Source of the DNA: Pseudomonadota bacterium
GTDB lineage: Bacteria > Pseudomonadota > Alphaproteobacteria > Acetobacterales > Acetobacteraceae
Length of the DNA stretch: 64,000 bases
Direction: 5' to 3'
NCBI GenBank assembly: GCA_021849425.1
Contig: JAJZSY010000002.1
Coordinates: 78,524-142,523, forward strand
Under the pieces are notes generated by a model. It saw only the letters and a list, made by a program, of their open reading frames with translations. It had not been told where the DNA came from and searched no databases. The stretch's first letter is position 1. The number at the start of each line of letters is the position of its first letter. Shown in pieces: positions 1-8,631 of the stretch. The position numbers were made by a program, and so were the translations under genes.

Positions 1-1167
1 ACCGGCCGCCTCGCGCCGCATCACCTGCGGCTCTATCACGCGATGTATCAGGCGATGATGCTTGGGATGAATCTCGCGCTGGTCAGCAACAATCTCGGGC
101 TGATGTGGTTCGGCGTCGAACTCGCCACGCTGTCGACGGTGATGATGGTGGGGCTTTACCGCACGCCGGCGGCGATCGAGGCATCGTGGAAATATCTCAT
201 CCTCGGCAGTGTGGGCATCGCGCTCGCGCTGTTCGGCACGATCCTGGTCTATCTCGCGGCCCAGCCGGCGCTGGGCGGCGGAATGAAGGCGATGCAGTGG
301 ACCGGCCTGCTCCGCCATGCCGCCGCGCTCGACCCCGCGCTGCTCGATGTCGGCTTCGTGTTCCTGCTGATCGGCTATGGCACCAAATCCGGGCTGGTGC
401 CGATGCACGCCTGGCTGCCCGACGCTCATGCCGAGGGACCGACGCCGATTTCGGCCGTGCTGTCCGGCCTGTTGCTGAACGTGGCGCTCTATGCGCTGCT
501 GCGCTTCAAGATCCTGCTCGCCGCCAGCCATGCGAGCATCGCCGCCGGGAGACTGATGGAGGGGTTCGGCCTCGTCACGCTGTTCTTCGCCGCCATCATG
601 CTCTACCGCAGGCGCGACATCAAACGCCTGTTCGCCTATTCCTCGATCGAGCACATGGGCATCATCACCTTCGCCTTCGGCATTGGCGGGCCGATCGGCA
701 ATCTCGCCGGGCTGTTGCAGATGGCGATGCACAGTCTGACCAAGTCGGCAATCTTCTTCGCGGTCGGGCATGTGGCGCAGGCCAAGGGGACGCAGAAAAT
801 CGCCGAGATCGGCGGACTGACGGCGAGCCACCCCTTTCTCGGCTGGACACTCGTGGCCGGCATCGCGGCGATTGCGGGCCTGCCGCCCTTCGGCATCTTC
901 ACCTCCGAATTCCTGCTGATCACCTCGACCTTCGCCCGCGCCCCGCTGCTCGCGGTGCTGCTCGGCCTCGGCATCCTGCTCGCCTTCGGCGCGCTGCTGC
1001 TGCGGATGACCGGGCTTTGCTTCGGCGCGCCGAGCCCGGGCGACGCACCGAGTTCCGCCGCCGCGACGCCGCTGCTGCTGCATCTCGCGCTCGTGCTCGC
1101 CGTCGGCATCGCGCTGCCGGGATTTCTGTATGACTGGTTCGCCCATGCCGCCGCCCTGCTCGGCTGA
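1..1167 (+). CDS. hyfF: Hydrogenase-4 component F-like membrane subunit, 5'-truncated by the window edge
   Basis: This is a proton-translocating antiporter-like subunit of the NuoL/NuoM/HyfF family, an integral membrane protein of an energy-converting hydrogenase-related complex. The frame is open from base 1, and residues before the first Met at 43 (ending RLYHA) still read as coding sequence, so the gene begins upstream. About ten hydrophobic helices are visible. The family hallmarks YGTKSGLVPMHAWLPDAH and LFAYSSIEHMG, with lysines in predicted channel helices (H-S-L-T-K-S), are intact. The end overlaps or abuts the start of hyfG, so the genes are probably translationally coupled. Assignment to HyfF rather than NuoM rests on the following hyfG and hyfI genes. 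Confidence 0.9.
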   Translation, partial: TGRLAPHHLRLYHAMYQAMMLGMNLALVSNNLGLMWFGVELATLSTVMMVGLYRTPAAIEASWKYLILGSVGIALALFGTILVYLAAQPALGGGMKAMQWTGLLRHAAALDPALLDVGFVFLLIGYGTKSGLVPMHAWLPDAHAEGPTPISAVLSGLLLNVALYALLRFKILLAASHASIAAGRLMEGFGLVTLFFAAIMLYRRRDIKRLFAYSSIEHMGIITFAFGIGGPIGNLAGLLQMAMHSLTKSAIFFAVGHVAQAKGTQKIAEIGGLTASHPFLGWTLVAGIAAIAGLPPFGIFTSEFLLITSTFARAPLLAVLLGLGILLAFGALLLRMTGLCFGAPSPGDAPSSAAATPLLLHLALVLAVGIALPGFLYDWFAHAAALLG

Positions 1168-1177
1168 CGCGCCGCTT

Positions 1178-2578
1178 ATGGTCGATGCCGCCGGATGGCG
1201 CGCCGCCGGCGCTTCGCTCGCCGCGGGGGCGCGGGTGCTGGTCGCGGTCTGGGCGACAGGAGATGACGCGGGTTCGCGCGTTCATCTCGCGACACGGCGG
1301 CCGGATGGGAGCGATCTCGCGGTGATCGCGCTGCGCGCGGAGGACGGCACCTATCCCTCGATCGGACAATATCATCCGGGGGCGATCCTGATGGAGCGGG
1401 CCTTGCAGGATGCGAGCGGGCTGCGCGCCGAAGGACTGCCCGATCCTCGCCCTTGGCTCGACCATGAGCGGGATTTCGCGTTCCTGCCCGCCGAGGGCGA
1501 GGGGCTGCACCGGATTCCGGTGGGGCCGATCCATGCCGGGACGATCGAGCCGGGGCATTTCCGCTTCACGGTGAACGGCGAGACGATCGTGCGGCTGGAG
1601 GCGCGGCTGGGCTACACGCGCAAGGGCACGCTCGGGCTGATGCAGGGCAGCGCGCCCGATGCCGCGGTGCGGCTGGCCGGGCGGGTTTCCGGCGATTCGA
1701 CCGTGGCCTATGCGTGGGCCTTTTCGCGGGCGGTGGAGGCGGCGCGCGAGGTTGCCGTGCCGCCACGAGCCTCCGCCCTGCGCGGGGTGATGGCGGAACT
1801 CGAACGTCTCGCCAATCATGCCGGCGATTTCGGGGCGATCTGCAACGATGCCGGATTCCCGCTGATCAACGCCCATGCCGGCGCGCTGCGCGAGACGATC
1901 CTGCGCCAGGCCGATGCCTGTTTCGGCCACCGGCTGATGATGGACCGCATTGTCCCCGGCGGCGTTGCCGCCGATCTGGCGCCCGTGGCCGCCGCGTCCC
2001 TGCGGGCCGAGCTGCCGGCGTGGCTCGGGCGGTTCGAGAGGCTGGTCGAACTCTATGGCAAGACCGCCTCGTTGCAGGACCGGGTGGTCGGCGCGGGGCG
2101 GCTCGCTCCCGATCTCGCCCGCCGCCTTGGCTGCGGCGGCTATGTCGGCCGCGCCGCGGGGCAGGATTTCGACGCCCGGCGCGATGCGCCCTACCCGCCC
2201 TATGACCGCCACGCGCCCGCCGTGCCGTCGCTCTCGGCCGGTGACGTCGATGCGCGGGCGCGGATCAGGATCGCCGAGATCCGCGCCAGCGCCGCGCTGA
2301 TCGGCGACATGCTCGACGCGTTGCCGGAGGGCGGCATTCGTGCGGCGCTGCCGGAAAGCGGCGGCGAGGCATTCGGCTGCGCGCTGGCGGAAGGGTTCAG
2401 GGGCGATATCTTCGCCGCGGTGCGGCTGTGCGGCCCGGTGGTGGCGGATGCGTTCCTGCGCGATCCGTCGTGGTTTCTCTGGCCGGCGCTGGAAGCGGCG
2501 ATCGAGGGCAACATCGTCGCCGACTTCCCGCTCTGCAACAAGAGCTTCAATGCCGCCTATTCGGGGTGCGACCTGTAA
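1178..2578 (+). CDS. hyfG: Hydrogenase-4 large-subunit homologue (HyfG/NuoCD-like) without NiFe cysteines
   Basis: This is a large-subunit homologue combining an N-terminal NuoC/HyfG-like part with a NuoD/HycE-like core. The core is recognisable from GHFRFTVNGETIVRLEARLG through ELERLANHAGDFG. Active group 4 hydrogenases hold the NiFe centre with a CxxC pair in a VCGIC-type motif and a second pair in a DPCxxC motif. Here the first reads VSGDS (1685-1699) and the C-terminus reads SFNAAYSGCDL (2543-2575), so three of the four ligands are certainly gone. This is typical of Ehr (energy-converting hydrogenase-related) complexes rather than true hydrogenases. The start is uncertain: ATGs at 1130, 1145 and 1178 are in frame; 1178 is the first one after the hyfF stop. 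The stop overlaps the hyfI ATG by one base. Confidence 0.85.
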   Translation: MVDAAGWRAAGASLAAGARVLVAVWATGDDAGSRVHLATRRPDGSDLAVIALRAEDGTYPSIGQYHPGAILMERALQDASGLRAEGLPDPRPWLDHERDFAFLPAEGEGLHRIPVGPIHAGTIEPGHFRFTVNGETIVRLEARLGYTRKGTLGLMQGSAPDAAVRLAGRVSGDSTVAYAWAFSRAVEAAREVAVPPRASALRGVMAELERLANHAGDFGAICNDAGFPLINAHAGALRETILRQADACFGHRLMMDRIVPGGVAADLAPVAAASLRAELPAWLGRFERLVELYGKTASLQDRVVGAGRLAPDLARRLGCGGYVGRAAGQDFDARRDAPYPPYDRHAPAVPSLSAGDVDARARIRIAEIRASAALIGDMLDALPEGGIRAALPESGGEAFGCALAEGFRGDIFAAVRLCGPVVADAFLRDPSWFLWPALEAAIEGNIVADFPLCNKSFNAAYSGCDL

Positions 2579-3081
2579 TGCGCAGAACGCTTTTCGAGAG
2601 CCTCCATCGCGGCACCCTGACCGAGCCGGCTCCGCCGCACGACACCGAGACCGCCGCGCTGGTCGCGGAACTCGACCGCGCAGCGCTGCGGCGGCTTGGA
2701 AGGTCGCTGGCGATCCGCGCGGTGGATGCGGGATCGTGCAACGGGTGCGAGCTGGAAATCATCGCCCTCGGCAACGTGCTCTACGATCTGGAGCGGTTCG
2801 GGCTGAAACTGGTCGCCTCGCCGCGCCATGCGGATGTGCTGCTGGTCACCGGCCCGATGACGCGGAACATGAGCGCCGCGACGCGGCTGGCCTATGAGGC
2901 GATGCCGGCGCCGAAATTCGTCGTCGCCGTGGGCGATTGCGGGCGCGATGGCGGGGTGTTCGCGGCGAGCCCGGACTGCCTCGGGGGCACGGCGTCGGTC
3001 CTGCCGGTCACGCTCACGATTCCGGGCTGCCCGCCGCCGCCCGCTATGCTGCTGCGCGGGCTGATCGGCCTGCTGGGGTAG
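2578..3081 (+). CDS. hyfI: Hydrogenase-4 small-subunit homologue (HyfI/NuoB-like)
   Basis: This 167-residue small subunit of the NuoB/HycG/HyfI family carries the proximal 4Fe-4S cluster that passes electrons to or from the large subunit. The start ATG overlaps the hyfG stop (taatg), fixing the start and implying coupled translation. The cluster ligands are all present: C54 and C57 in GSCNGCELEI, C121 in GDCGRDGG and C151 in IPGCPPPP. So the complex keeps its iron-sulfur wiring although its large subunit has lost the NiFe site. It is the last gene of the operon; a convergent ferritin-like gene follows after 27 bases. Confidence 0.88.
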   Translation: MRRTLFESLHRGTLTEPAPPHDTETAALVAELDRAALRRLGRSLAIRAVDAGSCNGCELEIIALGNVLYDLERFGLKLVASPRHADVLLVTGPMTRNMSAATRLAYEAMPAPKFVVAVGDCGRDGGVFAASPDCLGGTASVLPVTLTIPGCPPPPAMLLRGLIGLLG

Positions 3082-3108
3082 CGGTTCGGCAACCGCGCGG
3101 CAGTCGTT

Positions 3109-3669
3109 TCAGCCGTGGCCGCCGGTCTCGATCGAGAGCAGGTCCTGCATGTCGGTCGCGTGCTCGCTTTCCTCTTCGAGGATGTTGGCGAGCATCAGCG
3201 CGGTGACCTGGTCGTGCGGCTCGAAATGGTCGATCATCCGGCGGTAGAGGCCGATCACCTCGCGCTCGGCGGCGAGGTTCTGTTCGACGAGGCCGGCGAG
3301 ATCCGCCCTGGTGCCGAATTCGCCGAAGCGGGTCTCGAGCCCGTGCGGGGAGAAATCCGGCGTGCCGCCGAGTTCGCGGATGCGCTGGGCGATGGCGACC
3401 ATGTGGCGGCGCTCGTCATTCGCCTGTTCCTGGAACTCGGCGCCGATGCGCGGCTGTTTCAGCCCGGCCAGCGAGACCGACATCATGGTGTAGCGCCAGA
3501 CGCAGAGAATCTCGGCGGTCAGCGCGCTTTGCAGCAGGACAAGCGCGGGGTCGGCACCCGCCGCGTGTTCCTCGCGGAACGCGCCCTGCATCTGCGCCGA
3601 TACGGCGCGCACGTCATTGAGGAAGGCGTTCGGCGCTGCATGTTCGACCTGGTCCATCACGCTGTCCAC
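3109..3669 (-). CDS. Ferritin-like / bacterioferritin-family protein
   Basis: This 186-residue, mostly helical protein has the spacing of a four-helix ferritin-like di-iron fold. Candidate metal ligands are the Glu in LTAEILCVWRY, Glu and His in NDERRHM, the Glu in AEREVIGLYRR and Glu/His in LEEESEHATDM. Such proteins bind or oxidise iron or protect against peroxide in the cytoplasm. It is convergent to the hyf operon and followed downstream on the same strand by trmJ after a short gap. I cannot separate bacterioferritin, Dps-like and uncharacterised ferritin-like subfamilies from sequence alone, and no haem-ligand Met is obvious. Confidence 0.75.
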   Translation of the reverse strand: MDSVMDQVEHAAPNAFLNDVRAVSAQMQGAFREEHAAGADPALVLLQSALTAEILCVWRYTMMSVSLAGLKQPRIGAEFQEQANDERRHMVAIAQRIRELGGTPDFSPHGLETRFGEFGTRADLAGLVEQNLAAEREVIGLYRRMIDHFEPHDQVTALMLANILEEESEHATDMQDLLSIETGGHG

Positions 3670-3726
3670 TCCGCTGATCGCCGCCTCGCTGCGGCGGCCT
3701 CATGATGACAGAATGGGGACGCCGAC

Positions 3727-4497
3727 TCAACGCGCGCGACGACCGCGCGCGAGTTCGGTGACGATGCCATGCAGCGTGCGCAATTCCTGTTCCGTCACCT
3801 CGCCGCGCTGGAAGAAATGGCGGATGTTGCGCACCATGCCGGGGCGCTTCTGCTCGTTGCGCAGGAACCCGGCCTCGTCGCATTCGGCGATCAGGTGGGT
3901 GAGGAAGTTTTCCAGCTCGCCCTTGGTCGCGACATGGGTCTTGTGGGTTTGCAACGTGCGGACCGGCGCGGCCTCGCCGGCGATCCACCATTCATAGGCC
4001 ATCACCATCACCGCCTGCGCGAGGTTGAGGGACATGAAGCGCGGGTTGAGCGGGTAGCGGATCAGGCTGTCGGCGCAGGCGATGTCGTCATTGTCGAGGC
4101 CGGCGCGCTCGGGGCCGAACAGGATGCCGCATTTGAGGCCGCGGGCGCCGACCTCGCGCAGTTCTGCGGCGGCACCGCGGGCGGTGAGCAGCGGCTTGAC
4201 GATGTGGCGCGGGCGCGGACAGGTGGCGAAGACGCGGTGCAGGTCGGCCACCGCATCGGCCACCGTGTCATGCACCGTCGCGGCTTCAAGGATGCGGTAG
4301 GCGCCGGAGGCGGTGCGCATCGCCCGGTCCTGCGGCCAGCCGTCGCGCGGGGCGACGAGGCGGAGATGGAACAGCCCGCCATTGCCCATCGCCCGCGCGA
4401 CCGAGCCGATATTCTCGGCCAGCTGCGGGCGGACCAGGATGATGACGGGGGATGGGTCGATCGGCGCCAGATCGGCGCCTTCGTCGCGGCCGGTCAT
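3727..4497 (-). CDS. trmJ: tRNA (cytidine/uridine-32-2'-O)-methyltransferase
   Basis: This SPOUT-class RNA methyltransferase (256 aa) 2'-O-methylates position 32 of the tRNA anticodon loop. Family motifs are the N-terminal [17 protein letters not shown], the central [14 protein letters not shown] and the knot motif [16 protein letters not shown]. The start ATG at 4497 overlaps the cysS stop codon (4494-4496), so I chose it over a longer upstream frame, which would be a shadow of cysS. It forms a two-gene operon with cysS, both acting on tRNA. The length matches TrmJ of other proteobacteria. Confidence 0.92.
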   Translation of the reverse strand: MTGRDEGADLAPIDPSPVIILVRPQLAENIGSVARAMGNGGLFHLRLVAPRDGWPQDRAMRTASGAYRILEAATVHDTVADAVADLHRVFATCPRPRHIVKPLLTARGAAAELREVGARGLKCGILFGPERAGLDNDDIACADSLIRYPLNPRFMSLNLAQAVMVMAYEWWIAGEAAPVRTLQTHKTHVATKGELENFLTHLIAECDEAGFLRNEQKRPGMVRNIRHFFQRGEVTEQELRTLHGIVTELARGRRAR

Positions 4498-5843
4498 GCG
4501 CGCCGCCAGATGGTGCCGCCGGGACCATCCTCGAGCAGGATGCCGGCGGCGGCGAGTTCGGCGCGGATTGCGTCGGCGCGGGCGAAATCCTTGTTCCTCC
4601 GCGCGGCGAGGCGTTCGGCGATCAGCGCGTCGATCCGCGCATCGTCGGCCACATCGCCGCGGAACCACTGGCCGGCCGTCTGGTTGAAAATGCCGATCAG
4701 CTCGCCGGCGGCGCGCAGGCTTGCGGCGCTGGCGGCATTGCCCTGCATCGCCGCGTCGGCCAGCGCATGAAGTTCGGCGATGGCGCCGGGCGTGTTCAGA
4801 TCATCCGCCAGCGCCTCGATGAAGGCGGCGGGCGGTGTGGCGGCGGGCGCGGGGTCGGCGTGTTTTTCCAGTGCGCGGTAGAACCGGTCGAGCTCCCGCT
4901 TGGCCTCGGCCAGCGCGGCGGTGGAAAAGTCGAGCACGCCGCGATACTGCGTCTTGAGCAGCAGGAAGCGCACCGCCTCGCCTGGCGCCTCGCCCAGCAC
5001 GTCCTGCACGGTGCGGAAATTGCCGAGGGATTTCGACATTTTCTGCCCGTTCACCTGCAACATGCCGGCATGCACCCAGACGCGGGCGAGTTCCGAGCCG
5101 GGAAAGGCGCAGCAGGACTGGGCGATCTCGTTCTCATGATGCGGGAAGATGAGGTCAGCACCGCCGCCATGGATGTCGATCGTCTCGCCGAGCGTGGCGT
5201 GGATCATCGCCGAGCATTCGATGTGCCAGCCCGGCCGGCCGCTTCCCCAGGGGCTGTCCCAGCCCGGCAGGTCGGGCGGCGAGGGTTTCCAGAGCACGAA
5301 ATCGCCCGGATCGCGCTTGTATGTGGCGACATCCACCCGCGCGCCGGCCAGCAGCTCCTCGGGCGAGCGGCCGGAGAACTTGCCGTATTGCGCGTCTGTC
5401 GCGACGGCGAACAGGACATGGCCCTCGGCGGCATAGGCGTGGCCGCGGGCGATCAGGCGCTCGATCAGGGCGATGATATCGCCGATATGGCCGGTTGCGC
5501 GCGGCTCGATATCGGGTGGCGTGCAATACAACGCCGCCATGTCGTTATGAAACCAGCTTGTGGTCCGCGCGGTGATCTCGCCGATCGGCTCGCCGGTTTC
5601 GGCGGCGCGGGCGTTGATCTTGTCATCGATGTCGGTGATGTTCCGCACATAGGTGACGCGCGGAAACAGGTGGCGCAGCAGGCGGACCAGCGTGTCGAAC
5701 ACCACCACGGTGCGCGCATTGCCGAGATGCGCCCGGTCATAGACCGTGGGACCGCAGACATAGAGCTTCACATGCGCGGGGTCGGCGGGAGCGAAGGGCT
5801 CGCGCCGGCGTGTTTTCGTGTTGTGCAGCTTGATCTGGATCAT
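4494..5843 (-). CDS. cysS: Cysteinyl-tRNA synthetase
   Basis: This class I aminoacyl-tRNA synthetase (449 aa) charges tRNA-Cys. It shows the zinc/HIGH region [17 protein letters not shown], the zinc ligands in HIECSAM and HHENEIAQS, and the KMSKS loop ([11 protein letters not shown]). The C-terminal helical and anticodon-binding part ends in GTIWRRA. The start is the Met of MIQIKLHNT; upstream in-frame sequence lacks homology and crosses the divergent promoter of the NRAMP gene. The stop overlaps the start of trmJ. Confidence 0.96.
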   Translation of the reverse strand: MIQIKLHNTKTRRREPFAPADPAHVKLYVCGPTVYDRAHLGNARTVVVFDTLVRLLRHLFPRVTYVRNITDIDDKINARAAETGEPIGEITARTTSWFHNDMAALYCTPPDIEPRATGHIGDIIALIERLIARGHAYAAEGHVLFAVATDAQYGKFSGRSPEELLAGARVDVATYKRDPGDFVLWKPSPPDLPGWDSPWGSGRPGWHIECSAMIHATLGETIDIHGGGADLIFPHHENEIAQSCCAFPGSELARVWVHAGMLQVNGQKMSKSLGNFRTVQDVLGEAPGEAVRFLLLKTQYRGVLDFSTAALAEAKRELDRFYRALEKHADPAPAATPPAAFIEALADDLNTPGAIAELHALADAAMQGNAASAASLRAAGELIGIFNQTAGQWFRGDVADDARIDALIAERLAARRNKDFARADAIRAELAAAGILLEDGPGGTIWRRA

Positions 5844-5916
5844 GGCCGCGGATTTCCTCTCCGGGCAAGCGGAAGTCAACCGGCGCGTCGGCGGCAGCGA
5901 TGAATCGGCCCGCTCG

Positions 5917-5945
5917 TTGACAGGACCTGAGAGGTCCTGTATCCA
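5917..5945 (+). promoter_or_regulatory. Candidate promoter with a 9-bp perfect inverted repeat between -35 and -10
   Basis: A consensus -35 box TTGACA lies at 5917-5922. Seventeen bases on is a weak -10 (TATCCA, 5940-5945). The spacer is occupied by ACAGGACCT-GAG-AGGTCCTGT (5920-5940), a perfect inverted repeat with 9-bp arms. A palindrome in the spacer is where MerR-type regulators bind, but the spacer is 17 and not 19 bp. The regulator is unknown. Confidence 0.5.
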
Positions 5946-5958
5946 TCGTGACCAGTAA

Positions 5959-5981
5959 TTGAGAATAATTCTCATTCTCAA
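5959..5981 (+). promoter_or_regulatory. Fur/Irr-type iron-responsive operator
   Basis: An inverted repeat with 8-bp perfect arms (TTGAGAAT / ATTCTCAA) and a 7-bp spacer lies 19 bp before the NRAMP start. It contains three overlapping GAGAAT/ATTCTC hexamers, the usual build of a Fur box. By eye 14 of 19 positions match the classical Fur consensus and 11 of 14 match the Irr (ICE) consensus. It likely represses the metal transporter when iron (or manganese) is sufficient. Confidence 0.75.
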
Positions 5982-6000
5982 TTTATCCCGGAGACCGCTC

Positions 6001-7251
6001 TTGTCGCAGACCGCCGTGTCACCGCGTTCCCGTCGTTCGCGCCTGCCCTTTCTCGCCGTGCTCGGCCCTGGCATCGTGGTCATGCTCGCGGATACCGAGG
6101 TGGGCAGCATCATCACGGCGTCGCAATCCGGCGTCGCCTGGGGGTATCGGCTGCTGCTGCTGCAGTTCATCCTGATCCCCATCCTGTATGTCGTGCAGGA
6201 GCTGACCGTCCGGCTCGGCATCTTCACCGGCAAGGGCCATGGCGAGCTGATCCGCGACACGTTCGGCAAGGGCTGGGCGTGGCTCTCGGCCGCGGGCCTC
6301 GCGGTCGCCACGATCGGGGCGCTGCTGTCGGAATTCTCGGGCGTGGCCGGCGTGGGCGAGCTTTATGGCATCCCCCGCGCGGCGACGCTGACGCTCTCGG
6401 TGGTGTTCCTGCTCGTGGTCGCGTTCACCGGCTCCTATCGCCGGGTCGAGCGGGTGGCGATCGGGCTCGGGCTGTTTGAGCTGGTGTTCTTTGTCATCGC
6501 TTTCGTCTCGCGGCCGGATGCGGGGCAGATCGCCGCCCAGACCTTCCAGCCGGCGCTCGGCGATCCGGGCTATCTCTACCTCGTCGCCGCCAATATCGGC
6601 GCCGTCATCATGCCGTGGATGATCTTCTACCAGCAATCGGCGGTGGCGGATAAGCGGCTGACCCCGGCGGATTTCAAATATGCGCGCTGGGATACCGCGA
6701 TCGGCGCCATCGTCACCCAGCTCGTCATGGCGGCGGTGCTGATCTCGACCGCCGCGACGATCGGCCGGCACAACCCCAATGCGAGCCTGAACACGGTGGG
6801 CGACATCACCGCGGCCCTCACCCCCTATCTCGGCGTGGCGATGGGCAAGCTCGTGTTCGGCGCCGGCGTGCTCGGCGCCGGGCTGGTGGCGGCCATCGTC
6901 GCCTCGCTGGCGCTGGCCTGGGGACTTGGCGAGGTGGCGGGCTATCGCCGCTCGCTGGAGGATCATCCGCTGCGCGCGAGGTGGTTCTATGGTGTGTATG
7001 CCGCCTGCCTGATCCTCGGCGCGGTGCTGGTCGGCGTGGTGCCGAATCTGGTTATCCTGAACATCGCCGTCGAGGTGATGAACGCGCTGCTGCTGCCGCT
7101 GGTGCTCGGCTTCCTGGTGATGCTCGGCCTCAAGGCGCTGCCGCCGCAGGTGCGGCTGCGGGGCTGGTATGCCGGGCTCGCGATCGCGATGTCGGTGCTG
7201 ACGGCGGGGCTTGGCGTCTATGGCGGTCTGTCGGGGGCCGGTCTGTTCTGA
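6001..7251 (+). CDS. NRAMP-family divalent metal transporter, non-canonical metal site
   Basis: This membrane transporter (about 11 helices, 416 aa) belongs to the NRAMP/MntH superfamily, which moves Mn2+, Fe2+ or related ions with protons. Canonical members carry DPGN in helix 1 and MPHN in helix 6. Here helix 1 reads ADTEVGS (D31-S36) and helix 6 IMPWM (M204-P205), so Asp and Met-Pro are kept but Asn and His are not. I place the start at TTG 6001, with GGAG 7 bases upstream. An earlier TTG at 5959 would put the operator inside the gene. The Fur/Irr-like box supports a metal substrate; which metal is open. Confidence 0.82.
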   Translation: MSQTAVSPRSRRSRLPFLAVLGPGIVVMLADTEVGSIITASQSGVAWGYRLLLLQFILIPILYVVQELTVRLGIFTGKGHGELIRDTFGKGWAWLSAAGLAVATIGALLSEFSGVAGVGELYGIPRAATLTLSVVFLLVVAFTGSYRRVERVAIGLGLFELVFFVIAFVSRPDAGQIAAQTFQPALGDPGYLYLVAANIGAVIMPWMIFYQQSAVADKRLTPADFKYARWDTAIGAIVTQLVMAAVLISTAATIGRHNPNASLNTVGDITAALTPYLGVAMGKLVFGAGVLGAGLVAAIVASLALAWGLGEVAGYRRSLEDHPLRARWFYGVYAACLILGAVLVGVVPNLVILNIAVEVMNALLLPLVLGFLVMLGLKALPPQVRLRGWYAGLAIAMSVLTAGLGVYGGLSGAGLF

Positions 7252-7322
7252 TCCTGCCCGCCCTTGCTTGACAGGGGCAGCTGCGGCTTCTCAAATCATC
7301 GCCAGAATAACGGGAGGCGGCG

Positions 7323-8606
7323 ATGACACTGGAGCCGGATCTGGCGGCACGATTGATGGACGCCGTGGATGCCGGCTTCGACGAGCAGATCGCCTTCACC
7401 CAGGCGCTGGTGCGCTTCCCCTCCATCCGCGGCGCCGAGGCGCCGATCCAGGATTTTGTTCATCGCGCGCTGCGGGACCGCGGCTATGCGATGGACCGCT
7501 TCACGATGGACCGCGACGCGCTGGCGCGGCATGCGGGCGCGGGCCGGATTTCGGCCGAACATTCCGATGCGCCGATCGTGATCGGCACCCATCGCCCGCG
7601 GCGCGATGCCAGCCGGTCGCTGATCCTGCAGGCGCATGTCGATGTCGTGCCGACGGGCCCGGCGGATATGTGGCGCCATCCGCCCTTCGAGCCGGTGATC
7701 GCGGAGGGGTGGATGCACGGGCGGGGTGCTGCCGACATGAAGGCCGGCCACGCCGCCAATATCTTCGCGCTCGACGCGCTGCGCCGCGCCGGGTTCCAGC
7801 CGGCGGGCACCGTGCATGTCGAATCGGTGGTCGAGGAGGAATCGACCGGCAATGGCGCGCTGATGACGCATCTACGCGGCTATCGCGCCGACGCCGCGCT
7901 GATTCCCGAACCGCAGGACGAGCGGCTGGTGCGCGCCAATGTCGGCGTGCTCTGGTTCGAGATCGAGGTGCGCGGCGCGCCGGCGCATGTGCGCGCCATG
8001 GCGGAGGGCGCGAACGCGATCGATGCCGCGTATCGCATCATCGCCGATCTGCGCGGGCTGGAGGCGGAGTGGAACGCGCGCAAGGGCGCGCATCCGCATT
8101 TCGCCGCCGAGCGGCACCCGATCAACCTCAATCTCGGCCGGATCGAGGGCGGGGACTGGGCCTCCTCGGTGCCGAGCCAATGCCGGCTTTCCTGCCGCAT
8201 CTCGCTCTATCCCGGTACGCGAGCCTCCGATGCCGCGCGCGAGATCGAGGCGCGGATCGCTGCCTTCGCGACGACCGACCCGATGCTTGCGAACAACAAG
8301 CCTCGCGTCAGCTTCAACGGCTTCTTCGCCGAGGGCTATGTGCTGGAACCGGGATCGGCGGCGGAGGCAGCGCTGGCCGACGCCCATGCGGCGGCGACCG
8401 GCGCGCCGCTCGGCACGATGACCACCGGCGCCTATCTCGATGCGCGGGTTCACGCGCTCTACGACCGGATTCCGGCGCTGTGCTACGGCCCGGTCTCGCG
8501 CGGCATTCACGGGATCGACGAGGCGGTCGACCTTGCCTCGGTGCGGCGGGTGACGAAGGCGATCGCGCTCTTCGTCGCCGCCTGGTGCGGATTGGAGCCG
8601 GGCTGA
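7323..8606 (+). CDS. M20-family peptidase / deacylase (ArgE/DapE/ACY1 type)
   Basis: This zinc-dependent amidohydrolase (427 aa) has the M20 fold. The first metal motif is ILQAHVDVVP, the bridging Asp lies in WMHGRGAADMKAG, and the catalytic Glu pair is in VVEEESTGNG. A dimerisation domain lies around residues 205-330 (INLNLGRIEGGDW). Family members hydrolyse N-acyl amino acids, carbamoyl or dipeptide-like substrates. A good ribosome site (GGGAGG) precedes ATG 7323. The amidase gene follows after 25 bp, so both probably work on the same amide-type compounds. Exact substrate unknown. Confidence 0.85.
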   Translation: MTLEPDLAARLMDAVDAGFDEQIAFTQALVRFPSIRGAEAPIQDFVHRALRDRGYAMDRFTMDRDALARHAGAGRISAEHSDAPIVIGTHRPRRDASRSLILQAHVDVVPTGPADMWRHPPFEPVIAEGWMHGRGAADMKAGHAANIFALDALRRAGFQPAGTVHVESVVEEESTGNGALMTHLRGYRADAALIPEPQDERLVRANVGVLWFEIEVRGAPAHVRAMAEGANAIDAAYRIIADLRGLEAEWNARKGAHPHFAAERHPINLNLGRIEGGDWASSVPSQCRLSCRISLYPGTRASDAAREIEARIAAFATTDPMLANNKPRVSFNGFFAEGYVLEPGSAAEAALADAHAAATGAPLGTMTTGAYLDARVHALYDRIPALCYGPVSRGIHGIDEAVDLASVRRVTKAIALFVAAWCGLEPG

Positions 8607-8631
8607 ACCGGCGGAGACGACAGGAGCGACA

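Noticed and set aside
1178..2578. Annotation as an active NiFe hydrogenase large subunit
   Set aside because: The CxxC ligand pairs are missing at both ends of the protein.
5959..6000. Earlier TTG start for the NRAMP gene
   Set aside because: It would place the Fur/Irr-like operator in coding sequence; TTG 6001 has a GGAG ribosome site at the right distance.
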